Assembly (NCBI GenBank): GCA_002402535.1
Contig: DHGB01000024.1
Location: 1-11,422 of the forward strand
DNA: 11,422 nucleotides
From: Candidatus Shapirobacteria bacterium UBA4809
Lineage (GTDB): Bacteria > Patescibacteriota > Microgenomatia > UBA12405
Direction of reading: 5' to 3'
Shown here: positions 5,932 through 11,422 of the stretch, piece by piece
Layout: every line of letters starts with the position of its first letter
Numbering within the stretch: position 1 is the stretch's first letter
Position numbers and translations under genes: made by a program
The notes under the pieces: model-generated
Databases searched by the model: none
What the model was told of the DNA's origin: nothing
Seen by the model: the letters and a program-made list of their open reading frames with translations, nothing else

Positions 5932-6996
5932 TTACTCAGTTTCAAAATAAATAGCTCTTGGTATTTTTCTATTCAAATAGTCTTCTAATTTGTTTTTACT
6001 AGGTAAAAGTAGTGTAGATCTCTCAAAGTCAAAATCAAATATTTCTAGAGTCATGATTCCAGTATTTTGATTCTTTATAAATTCTCTTAAAGATCTAGTT
6101 GAATATCTATCTTCAGTTATAGCGAGTAAAATATGTATTTGGTTTAATTTACTTTCTAAAATCTGTCTGTTTTTATCTTCAAACTCACGGGTTAATCTAA
6201 TGGAATTATTAAAGGAATTAAGCGGGCTCAAAAATGTTCCACTAAAAGGTCTCCAGTTTAATTGAATAATTACCACTATTTCTTCGGCGTTACCATAACC
6301 ATCACTCGGATGAAAATTTATTTTTAAATGTTGTGGTTTTTCTTTTATTTTCATGGCAATATCTAACCAATAGTTATGTGGTAAATTTTTAGGAGGAACA
6401 CCGCTTACTTTTATTACAGCCAAGTGAACATCATTATGTCTAGAACGTGCTTTTTCAGTAAAGTAATCATCAATATATAGGCATAAATCAGAAATCCTCT
6501 CTTCTCTTTCATTTTCACTAATATCTTTTATGTGAAAATGAATATCAGTATTAAATTCATTTACTAAAATATCCGTGTTAAATGGCTTATTATCAACCTC
6601 AAAATCCACTACATTTAGATATTTGTTCAGCCAAACACTTACTAAAAACTGAGTGAAAAATCCAAAATTAGTAAAAATACCTTTTTTAAATAATTTTTTA
6701 CTTTTTGGATTTTTTTCTAATACAGAAATTAAACGACCTATTAGGTACAGGTCTGAAATAAACGAATACTGTTTTGATGATTCAAAATATTTGATCTGGT
6801 TAAAGAGATTAGAGATATCTATTATCTGTGGTTTTGTAAAAAATGATTTTTGAGATACGGCTTCTATTTTTTTTAAACTACTTATTAATTTCTTTGTACT
6901 TATATCAGGGTTACATACTTTTTTTCCTTTAATTTCTGAATATACTTCACACCAAGATTTATAATCTATATTTACATTATCTTTCATTATTACCAT
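5932..6996 (-). CDS. Hypothetical protein, 354 residues, family not recognised
   Basis: I do not recognise this protein. It has no signal peptide and no membrane helix, so it is likely cytoplasmic. The first 110 residues are Lys-rich and mainly helical. Residues about 129-160 look like alternating beta strands (VVDFEV, TDILVNEF, DIHFHIKDI). With Asp142, His155 and Lys157 they faintly recall a PD-(D/E)xK nuclease core, but the acidic residue expected two before the Lys is His, so I do not assign that fold. Later strands include HLAVIKVSG, EIVVIIQLNW and QIHILLAIT, suggesting an alpha/beta domain to the end. The start at 6996 is supported by a -10 box 6 nt upstream; Met4 (6987) is the alternative. 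Coding sequence is more AT-rich than in the plus-strand operon. It is 119 nt downstream of the signal peptidase-CAP gene. Confidence 0.75.
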   Translation of the reverse strand: MVIMKDNVNIDYKSWCEVYSEIKGKKVCNPDISTKKLISSLKKIEAVSQKSFFTKPQIIDISNLFNQIKYFESSKQYSFISDLYLIGRLISVLEKNPKSKKLFKKGIFTNFGFFTQFLVSVWLNKYLNVVDFEVDNKPFNTDILVNEFNTDIHFHIKDISENEREERISDLCLYIDDYFTEKARSRHNDVHLAVIKVSGVPPKNLPHNYWLDIAMKIKEKPQHLKINFHPSDGYGNAEEIVVIIQLNWRPFSGTFLSPLNSFNNSIRLTREFEDKNRQILESKLNQIHILLAITEDRYSTRSLREFIKNQNTGIMTLEIFDFDFERSTLLLPSKNKLEDYLNRKIPRAIYFETE

Positions 6997-7002
6997 TGTT
7001 TA

Positions 7003-7011
7003 ATTAAATCA
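7003..7011 (-). promoter_or_regulatory. Extended -10 promoter of the 354-residue gene
   Basis: On the minus strand TGA-TTTAAT (7011-7003) forms an extended -10 with a 5-of-6 hexamer, and the ATG at 6996 starts 6 nt later. A TTGAAA lies 15 nt upstream of the hexamer, slightly too close for an ideal -35. The layout again implies a leaderless message. Confidence 0.4.
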
Positions 7012-7071
7012 TTACCAACAACCTTTCAATACATAATGTTTAAACTTTATCAATTGTTTATTTAAGGGTTT

Positions 7072-7083
7072 TCTTTCAAGAAA
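7072..7083. repeat. Short inverted repeat CTTTC-TT/AA-GAAAG
   Basis: A perfect small palindromic hairpin 33 nt beyond the stop of the signal peptidase-CAP gene, surrounded by AT-rich sequence. It could weakly terminate that gene, but no clear T-run follows on the minus strand. It is the only structure seen in this 119-nt gap apart from the downstream promoter. Confidence 0.25.
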
Positions 7084-7115
7084 GTTTAAATTTAAATAAT
7101 TTAAAAGAAGTGGAT

Positions 7116-8852
7116 TTATAAACTATTAAGTTTTGTCGCTAAACTTTCTTGCTCATTATATAATGCCTCGTCTTGATCTAGTCCGCTTGATTCAGAAGAG
7201 ATTAACCACTGATTACTCCTCATTCTATTAACAGCATTTCCAATATTAGATATTCTAATACTTAGAATTTCATTCATCCTGTCGCAAATGGATTTATTAT
7301 CTTCGTATAATTTTCCCCATTCTTTACATTTTTGCCATGATGGTTGGATTTCTTTTAATCTAGATAAAACTTTCTCCCAACTTTCAATCATTGATTTATC
7401 ATAATTAGGAGGAACATAACCACCAAATTCTTGAACTATTACTTGGATTTCACACCCGTCAATTTTACCAATGTACGAGGCTATACCAGTATCTTGAAAT
7501 TGTTTATCTAATAAATTTTTCTTAGTTTCATAATCTAACCAATAATTAGATAATTCTTCAGAATCATAATAACCAGTAGCAATTATTTCTCCAGTAAGTG
7601 TATTACTATAACCAGCGTCTTTAATTGCTTTTGTATAAGGATATTTTCCTTTTTCTCCTTCTCTAATTAGTTCGATTTCGTTGTTATCAATAATAGATTT
7701 TGCTCTAGATAAAGCAGCTTTTTCTAGTTTTTCATTCCTTTTAAGAGGTTTTAATTTATTATTTTCCCTAATCTTATTTAACCTCTGATAGTAATCATCT
7801 AAGTTAAAAGATGGTAAACCATGATCTACTCCATCATTTGAAGCATCTCTTAATCTGTCTTTAAATTGATCTTGTTTTTTTATCGGTAAAATACTTTCTA
7901 TTTCTTTTATTGAAACTAAACCAACATCTCTTGAATCTTTACTTCTTTTTCGATTATCACCCAAAGCAAAGTAATAACCATCAGGTATTTTAATAGTTTT
8001 ACAATCTGCTAAAAAAGAGCCACCAAATGTTGATCTTGGTTTTGCCGTATATGGCTCCTTTACTAACTCATTATTTACATATAAAAACCCATCACGAATA
8101 CTGACTTCGTCTCCACCAACAGCAACAATCCTTTTTATATAACTAACAATTTGTCCATCTGTATTTGATGTTCTACCTGATTCAAAAGTAACAATGTCGC
8201 CTTTTTGTGGTTTAAAAAATAATTTATTTAAAATTGTAAATGAACTCAAATTAACATTTTCCTTATCAAAGATGGTTGGATTCATTGAATTTCCCTCCAC
8301 AGGTGTGCTTGATCTAATTATCCCTAAAACTAAAAGGACAAAGACCATACTCAATCCCCATACAGGCAAAAAAACAAAGATTCCTAAGATAGCACTCCAA
8401 AAATTTCGAATGATTAAAATAGGTAAAAAAAATAGTGAAAAAACAAATCTAAAAAACTTTTTTAATGGTTTTTCCCTAAAATGTTTCCCGTAAGAAAGAT
8501 CTAAAGCTAAACTTATAGCGGTTATTAGAAATGAAATAATTCCAATAATTATAATTACAATTAAAAAATATGATGGAATCTTAGAATTTTCGTATGAAAA
8601 CTGAGGAAATTTATTAGCCAATAGAACTAATAAAAAAAATAAAGCAATAGTGATAACCCAAATTGTTCCAGAAATTTTTGATAATTTAATAAATTTTTTG
8701 TGGTTTTTTGAAACAATAGGATTCTTTTCACAAGACAATTCGTGTTTGTCTGATTCTTTTTTAGTTTTAAATTCCTCTCCACAATAATCACAAGTCCAAA
8801 CATAGTCAGAATCCTTTTTAGTCTGTACTACCGTTTTAATTTTATCTCTCAT
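7116..8852 (-). CDS. Zinc finger-TM-signal peptidase I-CAP domain fusion protein
   Basis: The product has 578 residues from ATG 8852. Residues 21-41 form a C2HC zinc finger (Cys21, Cys24, His37, Cys41). Hydrophobic helices follow at about 61-79, 94-117, 133-148 and 152-179. A type I signal peptidase (S26) domain spans about 183-335: Ser189 in EGNSMNPT, Lys240 in YIKRIVAVGGD, and the GDNR-x2-S-x-DSR box at 298-308, so the Ser/Lys dyad is intact. Residues about 352-478 form a CAP/SCP (PF00188-like) domain with YYQRLNKIRENNKLKPL, TGEIIATGYYDSEELSNYW and VQEFGG. The tail to 578 is helical and unassigned. The protein should remove signal peptides at the membrane, with the CAP domain outside. A TTG at 8891 would lengthen the frame by 13 residues, but it is the -35 box of the promoter. 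SPase is certain; the CAP call is good. Confidence 0.88.
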   Translation of the reverse strand: MRDKIKTVVQTKKDSDYVWTCDYCGEEFKTKKESDKHELSCEKNPIVSKNHKKFIKLSKISGTIWVITIALFFLLVLLANKFPQFSYENSKIPSYFLIVIIIIGIISFLITAISLALDLSYGKHFREKPLKKFFRFVFSLFFLPILIIRNFWSAILGIFVFLPVWGLSMVFVLLVLGIIRSSTPVEGNSMNPTIFDKENVNLSSFTILNKLFFKPQKGDIVTFESGRTSNTDGQIVSYIKRIVAVGGDEVSIRDGFLYVNNELVKEPYTAKPRSTFGGSFLADCKTIKIPDGYYFALGDNRKRSKDSRDVGLVSIKEIESILPIKKQDQFKDRLRDASNDGVDHGLPSFNLDDYYQRLNKIRENNKLKPLKRNEKLEKAALSRAKSIIDNNEIELIREGEKGKYPYTKAIKDAGYSNTLTGEIIATGYYDSEELSNYWLDYETKKNLLDKQFQDTGIASYIGKIDGCEIQVIVQEFGGYVPPNYDKSMIESWEKVLSRLKEIQPSWQKCKEWGKLYEDNKSICDRMNEILSIRISNIGNAVNRMRSNQWLISSESSGLDQDEALYNEQESLATKLNSL

Positions 8853-8862
8853 AACTAAGATT

Positions 8863-8891
8863 ATTATATTATAAAATTTTTTGCGTTTCAA
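8863..8891 (-). promoter_or_regulatory. Strong sigma70-type promoter of the signal peptidase-CAP gene
   Basis: Minus strand: -35 TTGAAA (8891-8886), exactly 17 nt, then a perfect -10 TATAAT (8868-8863). The ATG at 8852 begins 10 nt after the -10, leaving only about 3-4 nt of leader. This is the best promoter in the window, and it rules out the TTG at 8891 as the translation start. Confidence 0.75.
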
Positions 8892-8904
8892 AATGACGGA
8901 TTCT

Positions 8905-8940
8905 TGGCGCTGGCCAATAGTGCGGGAGTGGCCTGCGCCA
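8905..8940. repeat. GC-rich 12-bp hairpin, REP-like or tRNA terminator
   Basis: TGGCGCTGGCCA (8905-8916) and TGGCCTGCGCCA (8929-8940) pair as an 11-of-12 stem with one T-T mismatch around a 12-nt loop. It lies between tRNA-Gln and the signal peptidase promoter, both on the minus strand. No T-run follows, so it is not a canonical terminator. Its GC-richness against an AT-rich setting resembles REP/BIME-type palindromes. Confidence 0.6.
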
Positions 8941-8941
8941 C

Positions 8942-8957
8942 ATCACATTTCTGTGAT
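8942..8957. terminator. Small hairpin just downstream of tRNA-Gln
   Basis: ATCACA (8942-8947) and TGTGAT (8952-8957) form a perfect 6-bp stem with a 4-nt loop, starting 13 nt past the tRNA 3' end and directly abutting the GC-rich hairpin. Together the two may stop or process the tRNA transcript. A T-tract is absent, so the terminator call is tentative. Confidence 0.35.
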
Positions 8958-8993
8958 TTATCAAAACTGTTGTCAGATATGGATTCGAACCAC
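8946..8993. repeat. Direct repeat copy 1: tRNA 3' end plus flank
   Basis: This segment shares CATT(T)CTGTGATT, then AAAACTGTTG, and then ATGGATTCGAACCA with 11377-11422, in the same order and orientation. Only the seven acceptor bases and a few flank positions differ. The two copies bracket about 2.4 kb carrying the three-gene cassette. Confidence 0.6.
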
Positions 8994-9040
8994 AATTATC
9001 AGGCCCAAAACCTGAAGTCCTGCCGTTAGACGATCTGACA
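8970..9040 (-). tRNA. tRNA-Gln (anticodon TTG)
   Basis: The minus strand folds as a full cloverleaf. Acceptor TGTCAGA (9040-9034) pairs with TCTGACA (8977-8971), with discriminator A at 8970. The D stem is GTCT/GGAC. The anticodon stem TCAGG/CCTGA closes the loop TTTTGGG, giving anticodon TTG for CAA glutamine codons. The variable loop has 4 nt. The T arm is TGTGG/CCATA around TTCGAAT. The U1-A72 pair matches known bacterial tRNA-Gln. CCA is not encoded (ACA follows), so it would be added by a nucleotidyltransferase. Length is 71 nt because the D loop is short. Confidence 0.93.
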
Positions 9041-9168
9041 ATGTATATTCATCAACTATGACTGGTTCTATCACTCAAAATAACATAAATCAAATCATTT
9101 TTCACAACCAAAGCCATATTCAATTAATTCTCTCTAAATGTAAAAACATACACTAATTAAAAACAAGA
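9041..9168. other. Intergenic spacer between Nudix gene and tRNA-Gln
   Basis: An AT-rich 128-nt gap. I see no gene, no clear terminator after the Nudix gene, and no convincing tRNA promoter. A TTGTGA with TGTTAT 16 nt later on the minus strand is only a weak candidate. Confidence 0.4.
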
Positions 9169-9666
9169 CTAATTTTTAATAGCTACAAGAAAACCCTTTG
9201 TCAATTTGACAATGAAAAATTTTAGTACTTTTAAGGGATGTCTAAGAAATAATCCAAAATCTCTAATATTATTTAATGAACATTTTTTAAAAAATGGTTT
9301 TTTCCCTTTACTTAAAGCATCTATAATTATTGTTTTTGACAAATAAACCATATCTTTTGGTAAACGCTCTACGCTAAACCACCTTCCTTTACAACCATCG
9401 AATTCAGGCTTAAATTTTCCATGAACTTTTCTTCCCTCGTATACAAATATTATAAAATTATTATTTCTATATTTTCCTATATATTTAATTAACTTTACAT
9501 CAAAACCCGTTTCCTCTATCGACTCTCTTATTGCTCCATCATCAGGTTTTTCACAATCATTCAAACCGCCACCAGTTAATCCCCACACAGGAAAATCAGA
9601 ACGTAAAACCAAGAATATCTTCGTCTTTGATTTATTAAAAAGAAGTAAAAATGATCCTGATTTCAT
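9169..9666 (-). CDS. Nudix hydrolase family protein
   Basis: The product has 165 residues. The Nudix box fits G-x5-E-x7-RE-x2-EE-x-G exactly: Gly33, Glu39, Arg47-Glu48, Glu51-Glu52 and Gly54 in the segment ending RESIEETGF. The Glu pairs bind the metal ions needed to cleave nucleoside diphosphates linked to another moiety. The strand before it (FLVLRSDFPVWGLTGGG) is typical of the fold. The C-terminal 40 residues (FGLFLRHPLKVLKFFIVKLTKG) are basic and hydrophobic, possibly membrane-associated, and are an extension beyond the ordinary 130-150-residue domain. The start overlaps the WbqC-like stop by 4 nt (ATGA), so it is the last gene of a three-gene minus-strand operon. The substrate is unknown; a nucleotide-sugar or house-cleaning role fits the neighbours. 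Confidence 0.85.
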   Translation of the reverse strand: MKSGSFLLLFNKSKTKIFLVLRSDFPVWGLTGGGLNDCEKPDDGAIRESIEETGFDVKLIKYIGKYRNNNFIIFVYEGRKVHGKFKPEFDGCKGRWFSVERLPKDMVYLSKTIIIDALSKGKKPFFKKCSLNNIRDFGLFLRHPLKVLKFFIVKLTKGFLVAIKN

Positions 9667-10475
9667 CTTCCAGTCAATTTTGTAGTCCGTAAAAGTGTCT
9701 CTCTATCAACAAAAGTTGAACCACAACCAATAATATTTTTTGCATTTTCGCCACAGTTAAACAATAAATCAACAACACTCAAACCATTCAAAAATATTTC
9801 CTTTTGTGGATACTGCCTATATTCCACAAAACCAACTTTTTGATACAACACATCAATTTTATTATTTATAAATTCTTTTTCATCAAGCCACAAAGGGCCA
9901 TTTTGTCCCGCAATGTGAAGATTTGCACCAAAAAATTTACAAGTCATTAAGTTGCAATAAGTTGCCTTATTAGACTGATCTTTATTTCTCTTTTTCGTAA
10001 AAATTTCTTTCGGAAATGATTTTTCTTTCGTAATATCCAAGATTTTATCTTTCAATCTCAATCTATCTGCTAAAAAAACAATTAATCTAAAATTGTATTC
10101 TCCAAGCGTTATACATGAATCATCTTCCATTTGTTCCAACAATTTTTTTGTATACTCAAAACCTGGTCCTCTTCTATATGTTCTATAAAGAGTGTCTATA
10201 TGATCTTTTTGTGATTTCCAAAAACTTTCACCTAGTACAATTTTATTAAACAGTTTTTTATTAACCTTTTTTCCAATTTTTTCTATCAAATATAAACCAT
10301 CTTTTTCGTTATTTTGCTTTAATTGAATAATTTTTACTCTTTTATGATGAGTGCCTTTTCGATTTAACGGATAATAGCCATTTATAACAAAAACATCACA
10401 TGCTTTCATCCTATCAAAAAATCCTATGTATGGTAAATAATATGGTTGATTAATACCAACAATAATATTTTTCAT
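9663..10475 (-). CDS. WbqC-like family protein (PF08889)
   Basis: The product has 270 residues. The N-terminus reads INQPYYLPYIGFFDRM-x4-DVFV (8-30), which matches the WbqC opening 'HQPNYLPWLGFFDKI...D.FV' with Asn9 in place of the common His. The second signature, GLSVVDLLFNCGENA (231-245), is also characteristic. Family members are 220-270 residues long and are found in O-antigen, capsule and other glycan loci or beside aminotransferases and acetyltransferases; the biochemical activity is unsettled. The start directly follows the TAG of the GNAT-like gene with no gap, and the stop overlaps the Nudix ATG, so the three are co-translated. The protein is Lys-rich and lacks a signal peptide. Confidence 0.85.
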   Translation of the reverse strand: MKNIIVGINQPYYLPYIGFFDRMKACDVFVINGYYPLNRKGTHHKRVKIIQLKQNNEKDGLYLIEKIGKKVNKKLFNKIVLGESFWKSQKDHIDTLYRTYRRGPGFEYTKKLLEQMEDDSCITLGEYNFRLIVFLADRLRLKDKILDITKEKSFPKEIFTKKRNKDQSNKATYCNLMTCKFFGANLHIAGQNGPLWLDEKEFINNKIDVLYQKVGFVEYRQYPQKEIFLNGLSVVDLLFNCGENAKNIIGCGSTFVDRETLLRTTKLTGR

Positions 10476-11237
10476 CTATAATTTTGCGAAAAAATTAACT
10501 AAATCACCCGTTTGTAAATTAACACCCAAATCATAATAAAAATATCTATCAAAAGCTGGGTCACCAGAATAAATTTTATCCCCATATATTTGAATATCTG
10601 ATTTTTTCTCCAATACAAAATTATTTTTTCTTTTCAATTTAGTTCCACCACTTTCAATAAACCTAAGTGCTTCCTCTTGACCTAATAGTAATTCTTCGTC
10701 CATCTGTTCACTATTTGGAACAATTCGACCTTTTACTAATTTAGTAATTAAACGCAACACTCTTGGGTTTTGAGTGAAACCTTCTATAAACCGTGGTTTG
10801 TTCTCGTACGACAAGTTTTCTATATAGTCACGCGTTGACCGAATTATATAATTATTTCCCTGATATTCCGGCAATATATGTCCAGAACTAAAATGAAGCA
10901 CAGTATTCCCCTTAAACCGAAAATATTTATTTCCATCATTTAATAAATTTATTGAGTCAAATCCTATCATTTTATTATCTTTTTCAAAAATAAAAAGAAC
11001 TCTACCTCGATCAAGTGCCCCAAATATAAATTTTTCGATTCCTTGCTTCCCCGAGCTTGATACAAATTTCTCACAGGTAGTACTTTCTAAAACTTCTGAT
11101 GCTTCTATTATCAACTTATTTCTAGACTCTTTTGATAAAATTCGTAAAGGATTTCTTATTTCTCGACAAACAATATCTGAATATTGGATTATTTTTTCAT
11201 TTGTACACGTTAGACTGTCCTTTTCGTTGATATTCAT
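10476..11237 (-). CDS. GNAT-fold acyltransferase-like protein
   Basis: The product has 253 residues and is a probable divergent member of the GNAT superfamily. The segment about 78-139 has the expected order: strands VLFIFEKDNKMIGFDSINL and TVLHFSSGHILPE, then YQGNNYIIRSTRDYIE, matching 'v.PeyqGkGig..Ll..' with a weakened acetyl-CoA loop (QGNN instead of RxxGxG). EGFTQNPRVLRLITKL (about 152-167) fits the later helix. The C-terminal 70 residues are unassigned. It is the first gene of the GNAT-WbqC-Nudix operon, and acyl transfer to an amino sugar or surface polymer would suit that context, but this is inference. No signal peptide. A -10 TATAAT lies 23 nt upstream of the ATG at 11237. Confidence 0.6.
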   Translation of the reverse strand: MNINEKDSLTCTNEKIIQYSDIVCREIRNPLRILSKESRNKLIIEASEVLESTTCEKFVSSSGKQGIEKFIFGALDRGRVLFIFEKDNKMIGFDSINLLNDGNKYFRFKGNTVLHFSSGHILPEYQGNNYIIRSTRDYIENLSYENKPRFIEGFTQNPRVLRLITKLVKGRIVPNSEQMDEELLLGQEEALRFIESGGTKLKRKNNFVLEKKSDIQIYGDKIYSGDPAFDRYFYYDLGVNLQTGDLVNFFAKL

Positions 11238-11260
11238 AAATTTAATACATAAATGGATTG

Positions 11261-11266
11261 ATTATA
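11261..11266 (-). promoter_or_regulatory. -10 box of the GNAT-WbqC-Nudix operon
   Basis: A perfect TATAAT on the minus strand 23 nt upstream of the ATG, giving a leader of about 17 nt. The expected -35 position (11289-11284) reads TAGTAA, a poor match, and falls inside an inverted repeat, which suggests activation or repression at this promoter. Confidence 0.5.
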
Positions 11267-11279
11267 GCCAATACTGCCA

Positions 11280-11304
11280 TTTTTTACTACTTTCTAGTAA
11301 AAAA
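11280..11304. repeat. Perfect 10-bp inverted repeat, candidate operator or weak terminator
   Basis: TTTTTTACTA (11280-11289) and TAGTAAAAAA (11295-11304) are perfect complements around CTTTC. The arms end in A/T runs, so transcripts from either strand would carry a hairpin with a terminal U-run, although the core stem is only ACTA/TAGT. It overlaps the -35 position of the downstream operon promoter and lies between that operon and the upstream tRNA gene. It could terminate the tRNA transcript or bind a regulator. Confidence 0.45.
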
Positions 11305-11376
11305 CATTATCCCGAAACATAAGATATTAGATTCTAAATATTATTCGTTGAGTCGAACAAAACTTACACCTTGTTT

Positions 11377-11422
11377 CATTCTGTGATTATGAAAAACTGT
11401 TGCCCCGCATGGATTCGAACCA
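11377..11422. repeat. Direct repeat copy 2: tRNA 3' end plus flank
   Basis: This is the partner of the repeat at 8946-8993. The similarity continues about 20 nt past the tRNA 3' end, more than tRNA conservation alone explains. It is cut by the window edge. Confidence 0.6.
11400..11422 (-). tRNA. Partial tRNA gene, 3' end, identity not visible
   Basis: The minus strand shows the 3' part of a tRNA running off the right edge: T-loop TTCGAAT, T-stem half CCATG, acceptor 3' half CGGGGCA, and discriminator A at 11400, with no encoded CCA. The acceptor implies a U1-A72 pair, as in tRNA-Gln, so a second glutamine tRNA is possible, but the anticodon is outside the window. Its 3' flank closely resembles that of the tRNA-Gln at 8970. 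Confidence 0.85.

Noticed and set aside
6519..6570. PD-(D/E)xK nuclease motif in the 354-residue protein
   Set aside because: An Asp and Lys are spaced plausibly, but the acidic residue two before the Lys is His, and no supporting motif is seen.
8194..8493. Plus-strand reading frame opposite the signal peptidase domain
   Set aside because: It lies antisense to conserved S26 motifs, and its Lys-rich translation shows no recognisable domain.
8853..8891. Longer start (TTG at 8891) for the signal peptidase-CAP protein
   Set aside because: The TTG is part of the -35 box of a near-consensus promoter whose -10 lies downstream of it, so the mRNA would not contain it.
8970..9040. attL/attR pair of a recent integrative element with the tRNA at 11400
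   Set aside because: The acceptor stems differ and no integrase is visible, so a recent site-specific insertion is not supported; listed only as an open question.
10476..11237. FemAB-type peptidoglycan aminoacyltransferase
   Set aside because: The length is too short for a double-GNAT FemAB protein, and only one GNAT-like region is visible.

Overview
The window looks like a chromosomal segment of a low-GC Candidate Phyla Radiation (Patescibacteria) bacterium, most plausibly of the Microgenomates type. The reasons are the AT-rich composition, the mix of SecG, small membrane proteins and divergent surface proteins, the near absence of Shine-Dalgarno sequences, and tRNA genes without an encoded CCA. 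This lineage call is inference. TGA ends several genes (for example 3037-3039 and 4778-4780), so code 11 applies and the UGA=Gly code of Gracilibacteria/SR1 is excluded.

Region 1 (1-905, minus strand) is a housekeeping pair: lexA followed 2 nt later by the start of rsmI, which runs off the left edge. Region 2 (906-5781, plus strand) is a compact six-gene run diverging from lexA: a secreted transglutaminase-like protein, a four-helix PF04020 membrane protein, SecG, a membrane-anchored SBP_bac_5 protein, a 68-residue membrane protein, and a C45-family acyltransferase/peptidase. Genes overlap or sit 0-5 nt apart, so it reads as one operon for the cell envelope and protein export.

Region 3 (5782-5931) is a short convergent intergenic gap holding a large GC-rich hairpin and a (GC)n tract. 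It also marks a change to clearly more AT-rich coding sequence on the minus strand.

Region 4 (5932-9040, minus strand) holds tRNA-Gln(TTG), a second GC-rich hairpin, a large protein joining a C2HC zinc finger, membrane helices, a type I signal peptidase domain and a CAP/SCP domain, and an orphan 354-residue protein. Region 5 (9041-11422, minus strand) is a tight three-gene cassette (GNAT-like, WbqC-like, Nudix) lying between the two tRNA genes, whose 3' ends share a downstream flank.

The most interesting points are the zinc finger-signal peptidase-CAP fusion, the repeated placement of a -10 box about 6 nt before the ATG (implying leaderless mRNAs), the tRNA-bounded cassette, and the GC-rich hairpins standing out from AT-rich surroundings. 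No CRISPR array, transposase, integrase, toxin-antitoxin or restriction system was seen.
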